Below, piece after piece: positions 1-8,096 of a stretch of 35,536 bases of DNA. Location of the stretch: the NCBI GenBank assembly GCA_030692355.1, contig JAUYCF010000082.1, positions 1-35,536 of the forward strand. Direction: 5' to 3'. The position numbers and the translations under genes were made by a program. The notes under the pieces are model-generated. The model did no database searches. It was not told where the DNA came from and saw only the letters and a program-made list of their open reading frames with translations. This stretch comes from Thiobacillus sp. (GTDB lineage: Bacteria > Pseudomonadota > Gammaproteobacteria > Burkholderiales > Thiobacillaceae). Within the stretch, counting starts at the first letter, position 1. Each line of letters begins with the position of its first letter.

Positions 1-204
1 GGGAAACAAAAGCAGCTCGACGCAGCGGAAAAACAACTGGCCGCGCTGCACGCCGGCGAAGCCACGCGCAGCGTCGAGCGGCAGGCGCCGGCCAGCCGCC
101 GCAGCGACAGCAGCAAACCCCGCCCGGCCAGATCGGGCAACTGCGCTCTGGATACGAAAAATATCGACACCCTGAAATCTTGCATCGACGATTTCAACCA
201 GTAA
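1..204 (+). CDS. 3' end of an unrecognised protein (partial)
   Basis: An open frame enters from the left edge with no start in the window and ends at TAA 202-204, giving 67 residues. The visible part is rich in Lys, Gln, Ala and Arg. It has a short coiled-coil-like start (KQKQLDAAEKQLAAL), a basic Ser/Arg/Pro linker, and a C-terminal tail with two cysteines (GNCALDTKN..LKSCIDDFNQ). I do not recognise the family. The Cys pair and linker would fit a small exported or periplasmic protein, but the N-terminus that would show a signal peptide is missing. It is on the opposite strand to the kinase that follows, and the two converge on the palindromic repeat at 274-411. Confidence 0.6.
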   Translation, partial: GKQKQLDAAEKQLAALHAGEATRSVERQAPASRRSDSSKPRPARSGNCALDTKNIDTLKSCIDDFNQ

Positions 205-273
205 GCCTTTGCCCTGGTTGAAGTGAAAAAACACCATCAAAACGGCGGGTTGGAAGATGCTGGCGACAGGCTG

Positions 274-411
274 CTAGGGAACTGCTGATTAATTCGTCAT
301 TGCGAGGAACGCAGCGACGTGGCAATCCAGAAATGCCCGTTTAATCAATGCACTGGATTGCTTCGCTGCGCTCGCAATGACGTCATATCGAATTAATCAG
401 CGGTTCCCTAG
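274..411. repeat. MITE/REP-like palindromic repeat, 138 bp
   Basis: The outer arms, 274-296 and 389-411, are inverted repeats of 23 bp with one mismatch, beginning CTAGGGAAC. Inside them is a second inverted pair: 295-329 and roughly 355-383, of the form TCATTGCGAG...GCAATCCA, which differ by small indels. The unit has no coding capacity. Nested palindromes of this kind, with the TCATTGCGAG...GCAATCC core, are a common dispersed type in proteobacterial genomes and are probably mobilised in trans. The right end (408-410) forms the stop codon of the kinase gene. A single copy is seen in this window, so the dispersed nature is inferred. Confidence 0.8.
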
Positions 412-3227
412 CGTTTGGCTTCTTGAAATTTGTGCGCGCGCCCGATTTCCGCCAGCAATTCGCAAAGGGCGTCGGGCGGCACCGGCTTGATCAGATGCCG
501 GTCAAAGCCGGCGGCCTCGCAGCGGGCGCGGGCTTCCGCATCGCCATAGCCCGTCACCGCCATCAGGCAGAGGTTTTCTCCCGCCGCCTGCTCGTTCCGC
601 AGCCGCCGGGCCACCTCGTAACCGTCCATGCCCTGCAAACCGATGTCGAGCAGGACAACCTGGGGGCGGAAGCTTCGTGCCAGTTCCAGCGCCGCTTCGC
701 CGCTGGCCGCTGCCATGACATCGTGGCCCACAACCTGCAACAGTACGACCATGCTGTCGGCCACGGCGGGGTCGTCGTCGACCACCAGCACCCGGCAGTA
801 CACTGCAGCGGGGCTCTGCGCGTGATGGCCGGGCGTTGTCGAGGCGCCTGACAGGAGCGGCAGCCGGATCGTGAACGTCGACCCCAGTCCCGCCCCTGCG
901 CTGTGCGCGTCGATCTGGCCGCCATGCATTTCCACCAGTCGTTTCACCAGGGTCAGGCCGATCCCCAGCCCGCCCTGGCTGCGATCCAGAGTTCGCTCGC
1001 CCTGCTGGAACAGATCGAAGATGCGTGGCAGCAATTCCGCGGGAATGCCCACGCCGTTGTCGCTTACCCTGATCTCGATGACCTGTCCGAAAGCGCTGCC
1101 GTTGAGCGTGATCCTTCCCCCCTCTGGCGTGTACTTGGCAGCGTTGTCCAGCAGGTTGAGCAGCACCTGGGCAAGCCGCACCGGGTCGCCTTCCAGCTGG
1201 ACCCCATGCACGGGCAGCGACACCGCGATCCGGTGTCCCCTGGCATCGATCAGCGGGCGGGCCATGTCCAGGGCCTGGTTCACCACGGCAGCCAGCTCGA
1301 CGGGCTCCGGCCGAAGTGTGACCTTGCCGCGCACAATGCGCGAGACGTCCAGCAGATCGTCCACCAGACGGGTCAGGTGGTCTACCTGGCGTTCGATGGT
1401 TTTGCGCACCCACTCCACATGCGGCTCCTGCGTTTCCAGCCGGCCCAGCACATGCGCGGCGTTGCGGATCGGCGCCAGCGGGTTGCGCAGCTCGTGGGCC
1501 AGCATGGCGAGGAACTCGTCCTTGCGCCGATCGGCCTCAAGCAGGGCGAGTTCGGCCTGCTTCAGTGAAGTCACATCCGCCATGACGCCGATCATGCGGC
1601 GGCAGGTTCCGTTTTTGGTGTACTCATAGCGTCCGTGGGCGCTCATCCAGTGGATCGAACCATCGGGCCAGACGACACGGAACTCGATCACATAGTCCTG
1701 GTGTCCGGCATGGCCCTGGTGTCCGGCCATGGCGCGCTGCAGCACTGCCTCAATGCCGGGGCGGTCCTCGGGGTGGACACGGTCGGTCCAGGCCTGGGAG
1801 CTGGGCATGACCTCGCCCACCCTGTAACCCAGGATCTCGTAATGCCCGCGGGACCAGATGATCTCGCCGCTGGATAAATCCCAGTCCCAGGTTCCCGAGC
1901 GGCCGATTTCAGTGGCCAGCTGAAAGCGCGCCTCGCTCTCCCGCAGGGCCTGCTCGGCCAGCTTGATGTCGGTGATGTCCTGGGTAATGCCGAAGCCGCC
2001 CAGCAATTGGCCGTGCTCGTCGAATTCCAGTTCGGCCTTTTTCCGCACCCATTTCACCTTGCCGTCCACCACCAGCCGGTGCTCGATGTCATAGGGCTCG
2101 CCCTGCAAACATGCCTTCCACATCTCATCGACGTAGGCCCGGTCATCCGGATGCACGGTCGTGAGGAATACCTCATAGGTCAGGGGCCGCCCCTTGGGTA
2201 TGCCGTGGATGCGATAGCTCTCGTCGGACCAGCGCAATTCGTCGCGCCGGGAATCGAGCCGCCAGCTTCCGATCTGGCCCACGGACTGCGCGCGATTCAG
2301 GTCTGCCTGACTGTTGCGCAGCGCCCGTTCGATCCGCTTGCGCTCGGTGATGTCGCGCACCGTGGTGTAGCGGCGGCCATCGGGCGCGCCGTCCGGGATC
2401 GTCTTGCCGTGGGCCTCGACGAGGATGCGCCCGCCGTCCTTTCGCAGCATCCCGTGTTCGACGATACTCTCGCGACCGAGCCGGATTTTTTCCGCGACGC
2501 GTTTAAGGTCTTCGGGGGCAATCAGTTCCTCGATGAGCCGGCCCACCAGTTCATCGACCGTGTAGCCCGTCATGCGCGCAAACTGTTCGTTGCAGTCGAG
2601 GAGTCGGCCGCGCTCGCTGATGGCGACGCCCTCGAAGGTGGTGGCGGCAAACAGTGCCAGGCGTTCCTCGCGCTCGCGCAAGACCAGTTCGTCGAGCATA
2701 CGCTGGCTGATGTCGCGCAGGATGCTGGTGTATATCCGGTGGCCCGCCACACGGATATGGGAGATCGAGGCTTCCAGCGGGAAGATCTCGCCATTGGCCC
2801 GCCGCGCGCGAACCCAGCCGGAGCCCATCGGGTGACGGCAGCTCGCCCCGGTCTGGCCGAACCTGCGAATGTCTTCCGCATGCTTGAGACGGACGTCCTC
2901 AAGCAGCAGCATGTCGAGGGGCTGGCCCAGCGCGGCAGCGGCCGGCAGGCCGAACATCCGCTCGGCCGCCGGGTTGAACAGCACGATGCGAAGGTTCTCG
3001 TCCACGCTGACGATGGCGTCCATCGCCGACTCGGCGAACTCCGCCAACAGCTGTTCGTTCCTGTGCAAATCCGTCGGCGCCTGTTGCGCCTGCCGCAATT
3101 CTTTCCCCGAGTGTTCGATGGCTGGCGGGGTGGGCATACCGGCATCCGGCCGGGAATGACCCTCAAGGACTGGCTGCCCCTCCCCATACAAAGAGGGTTC
3201 TTCTTTTCCGGGTTGCTTGACGGCCAT
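408..3227 (-). CDS. Hybrid sensor histidine kinase with four PAS domains and a C-terminal receiver
   Basis: A cytosolic hybrid sensor kinase that would autophosphorylate on His and pass the phosphate to its own receiver. Numbered from ATG 3227 (939 aa): PAS1 about 60-180, PAS2 190-310, PAS3 320-430, PAS4 435-560, HisKA with the H-box HELRNP (His 578), HATPase_c about 680-790 with N and G boxes ([22 protein letters not shown]), and a receiver about 810-930 with the acceptor Asp 861 in [11 protein letters not shown]. No transmembrane segment or signal peptide is visible, so the PAS domains probably sense an internal cue such as redox, a ligand or a cofactor. An upstream ATG at 3242 is in frame, but AGGAGG lies 6 nt before ATG 3227, which favours the shorter form. 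The stop codon lies inside the repeat. No response regulator gene is adjacent, so the partner is unknown. Confidence 0.92.
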   Translation of the reverse strand: MAVKQPGKEEPSLYGEGQPVLEGHSRPDAGMPTPPAIEHSGKELRQAQQAPTDLHRNEQLLAEFAESAMDAIVSVDENLRIVLFNPAAERMFGLPAAAALGQPLDMLLLEDVRLKHAEDIRRFGQTGASCRHPMGSGWVRARRANGEIFPLEASISHIRVAGHRIYTSILRDISQRMLDELVLREREERLALFAATTFEGVAISERGRLLDCNEQFARMTGYTVDELVGRLIEELIAPEDLKRVAEKIRLGRESIVEHGMLRKDGGRILVEAHGKTIPDGAPDGRRYTTVRDITERKRIERALRNSQADLNRAQSVGQIGSWRLDSRRDELRWSDESYRIHGIPKGRPLTYEVFLTTVHPDDRAYVDEMWKACLQGEPYDIEHRLVVDGKVKWVRKKAELEFDEHGQLLGGFGITQDITDIKLAEQALRESEARFQLATEIGRSGTWDWDLSSGEIIWSRGHYEILGYRVGEVMPSSQAWTDRVHPEDRPGIEAVLQRAMAGHQGHAGHQDYVIEFRVVWPDGSIHWMSAHGRYEYTKNGTCRRMIGVMADVTSLKQAELALLEADRRKDEFLAMLAHELRNPLAPIRNAAHVLGRLETQEPHVEWVRKTIERQVDHLTRLVDDLLDVSRIVRGKVTLRPEPVELAAVVNQALDMARPLIDARGHRIAVSLPVHGVQLEGDPVRLAQVLLNLLDNAAKYTPEGGRITLNGSAFGQVIEIRVSDNGVGIPAELLPRIFDLFQQGERTLDRSQGGLGIGLTLVKRLVEMHGGQIDAHSAGAGLGSTFTIRLPLLSGASTTPGHHAQSPAAVYCRVLVVDDDPAVADSMVVLLQVVGHDVMAAASGEAALELARSFRPQVVLLDIGLQGMDGYEVARRLRNEQAAGENLCLMAVTGYGDAEARARCEAAGFDRHLIKPVPPDALCELLAEIGRAHKFQEAKR

Positions 3228-3278
3228 GCCTCCCCTCCTCATTTACCTTGTCTTTACTGCTTCCCCACCCACCGTCCC

Positions 3279-4481
3279 TCAGCCGAACGTCAGCCCCATC
3301 GCCTCGCGCACATCCCGCATCGTGTCGCGCGCCAGCTCCTGCGCCTTCTCGCAGCCATCGGCGAGGATGTTGCGCACCTGGTCGGGGTTGTCCTCGTAGT
3401 ATGCGGCGCGCTCGCGGATCGGCGCGAGCTCGGCCAGCACGGCGTCAATCACCGGCTGCTTGCAGTCGAGGCAGCCGATGCCGGCGCTGGTGCAGCCGGC
3501 GGTAACCCACTGGCGCGTCGCATCGTCGGAATACACGAGATGAAACTGCCATACCGGACACTTGGCCGGGTCGCCGGGATCGGTGCGGCGCACGCGCGCG
3601 GGGTCGGTCGGCATGGTGCGGATTTTCTTGGCGATGACTTCCGGGTCTTCGCGCAGCGCGATGGTGTTGTTGTACGACTTGGACATTTTCTGGCCGTCCA
3701 GACCGGGCATTTTCGACGCTTCGGTGAGCAGCGCCTCGGGCTCGGCCAGGATCATCTTGCCGGAGCCCTCGAGGTAGCCGAACAGACGCTCGCGGTCGTT
3801 CAGCGACAGGTTCTGCGCATCGTTCAGCAGCGCCTGGGCCGACTCCAGCGCTTCGTCGTCGCCCTTTTCCTGATAGGCGGTGCGGCATTCTTCATACAGC
3901 CGGGCCTTTTTCGATCCTAGCTTTTTCACGGCGGCGCGCGCCTTGTCTTCAAACCCCGGTTCGCGGCCGTACAGATGGTTGAAGCGGCGGCAGATTTCGC
4001 GGGTGAATTCGATGTGCGGCACCTGGTCCTCGCCCACCGGCACCCGGTTGGCGCGGTAGATCAGGATGTCGGCGGACTGCAGCAGCGGGTAGCCGAGGAA
4101 ACCGTAGGTCGAAAGGTCCTTTTCGCTGAGCTTTTCCTGCTGATCCTTGTAGGTGGGCACGCGTTCCAGCCAGCCCAGCGGCGTCATCATCGACAGCAAG
4201 AGATGCAGTTCGGCATGCTCAATCACCCGCGACTGCACGAACAGCGTGGCCTGCGCCGGGTCGACGCCGGCGGCAAGCCAGTCGATGGTCATGTCGCGCA
4301 CGTTTTCCTCGATCATCTGCGGCGTGTCGTAATGCGTGGTCAGCGCATGCCAGTCGGCGACGAAGAACAGGCACTGGTATTCGTTCTGCAGGTGCAGCCA
4401 GTTTTTCAGGACGCCGTGGTAATGGCCAAGGTGCAGGCGCCCGGTGGGGCGCATGCCGGAGAGAACGCGATCGGAATACAT
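3279..4481 (-). CDS. trpS: Tryptophanyl-tRNA synthetase
   Basis: Class I aminoacyl-tRNA synthetase that charges tRNA-Trp with tryptophan. It carries the HIGH-like signature PTGRLHLGHYHG near the N-terminus and KMSKS at about residues 265-269. At 400 residues it is longer than the roughly 330-residue E. coli type; the extra sequence lies in the C-terminal half. That half contains four cysteines, 308, 330, 337 and 340, spaced C-x21-C-x6-C-x2-C. This is very close to the pattern that binds a [4Fe-4S] cluster in Thermotoga TrpRS. The start ATG 4481 follows a CTAG-rich repeat tract with no clear Shine-Dalgarno. It is downstream of the M50 protease gene on the same strand (49-nt gap), as in several proteobacteria. 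Confidence 0.97.
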   Translation of the reverse strand: MYSDRVLSGMRPTGRLHLGHYHGVLKNWLHLQNEYQCLFFVADWHALTTHYDTPQMIEENVRDMTIDWLAAGVDPAQATLFVQSRVIEHAELHLLLSMMTPLGWLERVPTYKDQQEKLSEKDLSTYGFLGYPLLQSADILIYRANRVPVGEDQVPHIEFTREICRRFNHLYGREPGFEDKARAAVKKLGSKKARLYEECRTAYQEKGDDEALESAQALLNDAQNLSLNDRERLFGYLEGSGKMILAEPEALLTEASKMPGLDGQKMSKSYNNTIALREDPEVIAKKIRTMPTDPARVRRTDPGDPAKCPVWQFHLVYSDDATRQWVTAGCTSAGIGCLDCKQPVIDAVLAELAPIRERAAYYEDNPDQVRNILADGCEKAQELARDTMRDVREAMGLTFG

Positions 4482-4524
4482 GGTAGGGGCTAGTGGCTAG
4501 GATTTAGGGGCTAGGGATTAGAGG
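4482..4524. repeat. CTAG-rich degenerate repeat between the M50 gene and trpS
   Basis: The 49-nt gap is filled by degenerate copies of a short unit of the form (G)GGGCTAGg/t, with CTAG at 4490, 4497 and 4511. It ends directly at the trpS start codon and leaves no room for a normal ribosome binding site. The same family, in both orientations, fills the dnaK-dnaJ gap (15051-15160). Confidence 0.7.
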
Positions 4525-4530
4525 CGGCGG

Positions 4531-5235
4531 TCAGGACAGCACGACCTGGATCAGGCCGATCAGTTGCGCGGATTCGAGGCCGGTGACCAGTGCGATGAGG
4601 CTGATGAACAGGGCGATGAGCGGCCACAGGATGATGCCGAGGATGCCGGTGAACAACAGGCCGAGCAAAATGAACAGGCCATAGGGCTCCAGCCGCGAAA
4701 ACTGGATGGCCTGCTTCACCGGCAGCAGGCTGACGGCGATGCGGCCGCCGTCGAGCGGCGGCAGCGGAATGAGGTTCAAGGCCATCAGGATGACGTTGAT
4801 GAACACGCCCGCCGCACCCATCAGCATCAGCGGCGTGCCGGCAAAGCCGCTGCCGAGGGCATGGCCCAGCTGGATCATCAGCCCCCAGAACACCGCCATG
4901 ACGAAATTCATCCCGGGTCCGGCGGCGGCCACCCACAGCATGTCCTGCTTGGGGCGGCGCAACTGGCCAAAATTGACCGGCACCGGCTTGGCCCAGCCGA
5001 ACAGGATCATGCCGCCACCCAGAAGCTTGCTGGCAATCAGGATCGCCAGCGGCACCAGGATGGTGCCCACCGGGTCGATGTGCTTCAACGGGTTGAGAGT
5101 GATGCGGCCCAGCGCGGCCGCGGTCGTGTCGCCGAAGTAGCGCGCGACGTAACCGTGGGCGGCTTCGTGCAGGGTGATGGCGAAAATGACCGGCAGCGCG
5201 AATATGGTGATTTTCTGGATCAGGCTGAGTTCCAT
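4531..5235 (-). CDS. Site-2 protease family membrane metalloprotease (M50)
   Basis: A predicted intramembrane zinc metalloprotease of 234 aa. The first membrane segment carries the zinc motif HEAAH (in ITLHEAAHGYVARYFGD). A second conserved segment, NLIPLPPLDGGR, supplies the Asp ligand typical of the M50B group. There are about five to six hydrophobic segments and no PDZ domain. This makes it the compact FhlB/YwhC-like type rather than RseP. The stop of yciO lies 1 nt upstream of ATG 5235, so the two genes are probably translated together. The substrate is unknown. The family call is firm; a specific physiological role cannot be read from the sequence. Confidence 0.93.
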   Translation of the reverse strand: MELSLIQKITIFALPVIFAITLHEAAHGYVARYFGDTTAAALGRITLNPLKHIDPVGTILVPLAILIASKLLGGGMILFGWAKPVPVNFGQLRRPKQDMLWVAAAGPGMNFVMAVFWGLMIQLGHALGSGFAGTPLMLMGAAGVFINVILMALNLIPLPPLDGGRIAVSLLPVKQAIQFSRLEPYGLFILLGLLFTGILGIILWPLIALFISLIALVTGLESAQLIGLIQVVLS

Positions 5236-5236
5236 A

Positions 5237-5860
5237 TCAGGACTCGAAATCCGCCGTATCGCCCTTGCCGAAGCGCACCACGACGGGCGTATCGGTGGTG
5301 AGGTCGACCACGGTCGTCGGGGTGAGGCCGCAGGCGCCGCCGTCGATGACCAGATCGACCAGATGCTCCAGGCGTTCGCGAATTTCCCACGGCTCGGTCA
5401 GCGGCACGTCCTCGCCGTCCAGCAGCAGCGTGGACGACAAGATGGGCTCGCCCAGTTCGGCCAGCAGCGCCTGCACGATGGGATGATCGGGCACCCGCAG
5501 GCCGATGGTGTCGTGCTTCTTGTGCAGCAAGCGCTTCGGCACTTCGCGGGTGCCGCGCAGGATGAAGGTGTAGGCGCCCGGCGTGTGCGCTTTCAGAAAG
5601 CGGAACTGGGTGTTGTCGACCTGGGCGTAGCGACCGAGCTCGGACAGGTCGCTGCAGATCAGCGTGAGATCGTGCCCGGTGTCGAGCCCGCGCACCGACA
5701 GCAGCCGCATCGCCGCTTCCTTGTCGCCGACGTGGCAACCCAGCGCATAGCACGAGTCGGTGGGATAGACGATCACACCGCCGCGCTTGAGGATGTCGAC
5801 CGCCTGCTGGACCAGCCGCGGCTGCGGGTTCTCGGCATGGATATTGAAGAATTGCGCCAT
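5237..5860 (-). CDS. yciO: YciO-type Sua5/YrdC-family protein (threonylcarbamoyl-AMP synthase-like)
   Basis: A single YrdC-like domain of 207 aa that matches E. coli YciO closely along its length. Recognisable stretches are YPTDSCYALGC, LTLICSDLSEL, TPGAYTFILRGT, HDTIGLRVPDHP, GEPILSSTL and DGGACGLTPTTVVDL. The YrdC/Sua5 family makes threonylcarbamoyl-adenylate from threonine, bicarbonate and ATP for tRNA t6A synthesis. YciO is a paralogous branch whose main role is less certain, so this gene need not be the cell's essential TC-AMP synthase. It sits between the RNase AM-like gene (30-nt gap) and the M50 gene (1-nt gap), in an apparent operon. tcdA, which modifies t6A further, is also in this window at 17144. 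Confidence 0.92.
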   Translation of the reverse strand: MAQFFNIHAENPQPRLVQQAVDILKRGGVIVYPTDSCYALGCHVGDKEAAMRLLSVRGLDTGHDLTLICSDLSELGRYAQVDNTQFRFLKAHTPGAYTFILRGTREVPKRLLHKKHDTIGLRVPDHPIVQALLAELGEPILSSTLLLDGEDVPLTEPWEIRERLEHLVDLVIDGGACGLTPTTVVDLTTDTPVVVRFGKGDTADFES

Positions 5861-5890
5861 AAATGAATGCCTGGAATCTTGAAATATGGC

Positions 5891-6754
5891 TCAGGCCATG
5901 GAAGGAGAAAGATGGATCGCCAGTTCCGGCCAGTCCTGCCACACCGGCCGGCAGTAGTGCGGCAGCGCCGGCAGGCAGCCGATGTCGCTGCCCTCGTCCG
6001 GGGCGTGGAAGTCGGCCCCGCGCGAGGCCTTGAGCCCGAACGCGCGCGCCAGGTCGGCGAACTTGCCGTACTCGGAAGGATGGTGGCTGCCGGAGATGAC
6101 CTCGATGCCCGCGCCGCCCAGCGCGCGAAAGGCATCCAGCAGCAGGTGCAGTTCGCGCGCGTTGAAGGCGTAGCGCCCGGGATGCGCGATCACCGCCATG
6201 CCGCCGCTGGCGCGGATCCAGCCGACGGCGTTTTCCAATGAGGTCCATTCGTGCTCGACGTAGCCGGGGTTGCCGCGCGTGAGGTAGCGCTTGAATGTGG
6301 TGCGCAGGTCGGGCGCATGGCCCTGCGCCACCAGCCAGCGCGCGAAATGCGTGCGTCCCACCATCTCCTTGTTGGCGGCATAACCGAATGCGCCGTCGTA
6401 GGCGCCATGGATGCCCGATCGCGCCAAATCCGCCGCCATGCGTTGCGCACGTTCGATGCGCCCCAGGCGGATGCCGTGCAGGCCGGCGGCCAGTTCTGGG
6501 TGCATGGGATCGATGCGCAGGCCGACGATATGCACCGTCTGCCCGCCCCAGCTCACCGAGATTTCCACCCCCGGAATCAGCGTCATCCCGGCCGCGTCCG
6601 CCGCCGCCCGTGCAGCGGCGATCCCGGCGACGTCGTCATGGTCGGTCAGGGCGAGCGCGTCCACGCCGTTGACCGCGGCGCGGGCAACCACGGCGGCGGG
6701 CGACAACACACCGTCGGACACATTGGAATGGCAATGCAGATCGATATTGAGCAT
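5891..6754 (-). CDS. rnm: PHP-domain phosphoesterase, RNase AM (YciV)-like
   Basis: A 287-residue PHP-superfamily metal-dependent phosphoesterase. It opens with NIDLHCHSNVSDG, the metal-binding HxH motif, followed by ALTDHDD, GVEISV, IAHPGRY and a late ADFHAPDEG with further metal ligands. Overall it matches the E. coli YciV/RNase AM type, a 5'-to-3' exoribonuclease that trims rRNA 5' ends and has also been described as a nucleoside 3',5'-bisphosphate phosphatase. Next to yciO and opposite yciB, it belongs to a familiar proteobacterial neighbourhood. The ATG at 6754 is chosen because family members begin only a few residues before the IDLHCHS motif. An upstream in-frame ATG at 6811 exists. 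Neither has a clear Shine-Dalgarno, so the start is uncertain. Confidence 0.9.
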   Translation of the reverse strand: MLNIDLHCHSNVSDGVLSPAAVVARAAVNGVDALALTDHDDVAGIAAARAAADAAGMTLIPGVEISVSWGGQTVHIVGLRIDPMHPELAAGLHGIRLGRIERAQRMAADLARSGIHGAYDGAFGYAANKEMVGRTHFARWLVAQGHAPDLRTTFKRYLTRGNPGYVEHEWTSLENAVGWIRASGGMAVIAHPGRYAFNARELHLLLDAFRALGGAGIEVISGSHHPSEYGKFADLARAFGLKASRGADFHAPDEGSDIGCLPALPHYCRPVWQDWPELAIHLSPSMA

Positions 6755-6874
6755 CGATGATCGGGATCGGGCGACCAGGGCCAAAAGCGCTTGGTCAGGA
6801 GGGGGAATCATAGCAAAATAAGCGGCCGCCCGAATTTCAGCGGGCTGAAGCGCCGTCCGAATGAAAAAAGCACC

Positions 6875-7522
6875 ATGAAAAAACTGCTGTTCGACCTGTT
6901 TCCCGTCATCATCTTTTTTGTCGCCTACAAAATAGGCGATGCTAACGCCGAGGCCACGCGCACCTTCATGGCCGGTCTCGGCCTGCCGCAGCCGGCCGGC
7001 GTCGACGAAAAGCCCGGCATCTATCTCGCCACCCTGGTCGCCATCGTCGCCAGCTTCGGACAGATCGGCTGGGTCAAGCTGCGCGGCCACAAGGTCGAAA
7101 CCATGCTGTGGGTCACCCTGGGCATCATCGTCGTGTTCGGCGGCGCCACCCTGTGGCTGCATGACGAGAGCTTCATCAAGTGGAAGCCGACCGTGCTGTA
7201 CTGGATTTTTTCCGCCGTGATTTTTGGCGCTGCGGCCTTTGGCCGCAACGTCATCAAAAGCCTGATGGGCAAGCAGATGGAACTTCCTGCCCCCGCCTGG
7301 GGTCGACTGAATGCGAGTTGGGGCGGATTTTTTGCCTTCATGGGGCTTGCAAATCTGATTGTCGCCTTCAACTTCTCGACGGATGCCTGGGTCAACTTCA
7401 AGCTGTTTGGCAGCTTGGGGCTGATGCTGGTGTTTGTGATCGGCCAGAGCATGATGCTGACCAAATATCTGGATAAAGCCGATCTGGATCAAGCCAAACT
7501 GGACAAGGAAGAAAAGCAATAA
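6875..7522 (+). CDS. yciB: YciB / intracellular septation protein A family membrane protein
   Basis: A 215-residue inner-membrane protein with about five hydrophobic segments. It begins [19 protein letters not shown], the family's characteristic N-terminus, and has [28 protein letters not shown] in its middle. YciB proteins take part in envelope maintenance and septation. This copy is longer than the roughly 180-residue E. coli protein because of a charged C-terminal tail rich in Lys, Asp and Glu, seen in other betaproteobacteria. The in-frame sequence upstream of ATG 6875 looks non-coding. A five-codon reading frame, 6861-6878, overlaps the start as ATGA. The gene overlaps yciI by 1 nt and runs in the order yciB-yciI-bolA-ppiC. 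It is divergent from rnm across 120 nt that must hold both promoters. Confidence 0.95.
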   Translation: MKKLLFDLFPVIIFFVAYKIGDANAEATRTFMAGLGLPQPAGVDEKPGIYLATLVAIVASFGQIGWVKLRGHKVETMLWVTLGIIVVFGGATLWLHDESFIKWKPTVLYWIFSAVIFGAAAFGRNVIKSLMGKQMELPAPAWGRLNASWGGFFAFMGLANLIVAFNFSTDAWVNFKLFGSLGLMLVFVIGQSMMLTKYLDKADLDQAKLDKEEKQ

Positions 7523-7824
7523 TGTTTTACGCCATCGTCGGACAGGATGTGCCCGACAGCCTGAATCAGCGGCTTGCAACCCGCCCCGCGCACGTCGATC
7601 GCCTGCAGGCATTGCAGCAGGCCGGACGCCTGCTGCTGGCCGGTCCGTTCCCTAATATCGACGGCAACGACCCCGGCAGTGCCGGCTTTTCCGGCAGCCT
7701 GATCGTCGCTGAATTCGACACGCAGGCCGACGCACAGGCGTGGGCCGATGCCGACCCCTACGTGGCAGCCGGCGTGTATGCCAGTGTCAGCGTCAAACCT
7801 TTCAAGAAAGTGTTCCCGCAATGA
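7522..7824 (+). CDS. yciI: YciI family protein
   Basis: A 100-residue ferredoxin-like alpha/beta barrel protein. The recognisable stretches [26 protein letters not shown] and [12 protein letters not shown]...SVKPFKKVF match E. coli YciI almost along its full length. The conserved His and Asp residues suggest a small-molecule enzyme, but the family has no settled reaction. The start ATG overlaps the yciB stop (TAATG), and its own TGA overlaps the bolA start (ATGA), so translation of the three genes is coupled. Confidence 0.95.
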   Translation: MFYAIVGQDVPDSLNQRLATRPAHVDRLQALQQAGRLLLAGPFPNIDGNDPGSAGFSGSLIVAEFDTQADAQAWADADPYVAAGVYASVSVKPFKKVFPQ

Positions 7825-8084
7825 GCACGGCCGATCTGATCCGCCAGCGCCTCGCCGCGCTGGAGCCAGAAACCTTCACCCTGGAAGACGAAAGCGCCCA
7901 GCACAAGGGCCATGCCGGCGCCGCCTCGGGCGGCGGGCATTTCCGTCTCACCGTGGTGTCGCCCAAATTTCGCAATCTGTCCACCCTCGCCCGCCACCGG
8001 CTGGTGTACGAAGCCATGGGCGAGCTGATGCATCGCGAAATTCATGCCCTGTCAATTACTGCCTTAACCCCTGAAGAACTTTAA
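7821..8084 (+). CDS. bolA: BolA family transcriptional/iron-sulfur regulator
   Basis: An 87-residue BolA-fold protein. It shows the hallmark [13 protein letters not shown], then [13 protein letters not shown] and [15 protein letters not shown]; the last His is the invariant BolA ligand. BolA proteins pair with monothiol glutaredoxins on a [2Fe-2S] cluster, and some also act on cell morphology and gene expression. The upstream HKGHAG histidine is in the variable loop that also contacts the cluster. It starts inside the yciI stop codon (ATGA) and is followed 12 nt later by the parvulin gene. Confidence 0.96.
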   Translation: MSTADLIRQRLAALEPETFTLEDESAQHKGHAGAASGGGHFRLTVVSPKFRNLSTLARHRLVYEAMGELMHREIHALSITALTPEEL

Positions 8085-8096
8085 AAAGGAACCCAC

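Noticed and set aside
2007..3920. Plus-strand open frame of about 640 codons opposite the kinase and trpS
   Set aside because: It crosses two well-supported genes on the other strand, has no family motifs, and is the expected result of high GC at third codon positions.
4482..4530. T-box or trp attenuator leader before trpS
   Set aside because: The gap is only 49 nt, lacks a leader peptide with Trp codons and any T-box core, and is filled with CTAG repeats.
6755..7612. Long N-terminal extension of the PHP-domain protein
   Set aside because: It is antisense to yciB, whose motifs are clear; the PHP domain is complete from 6754.
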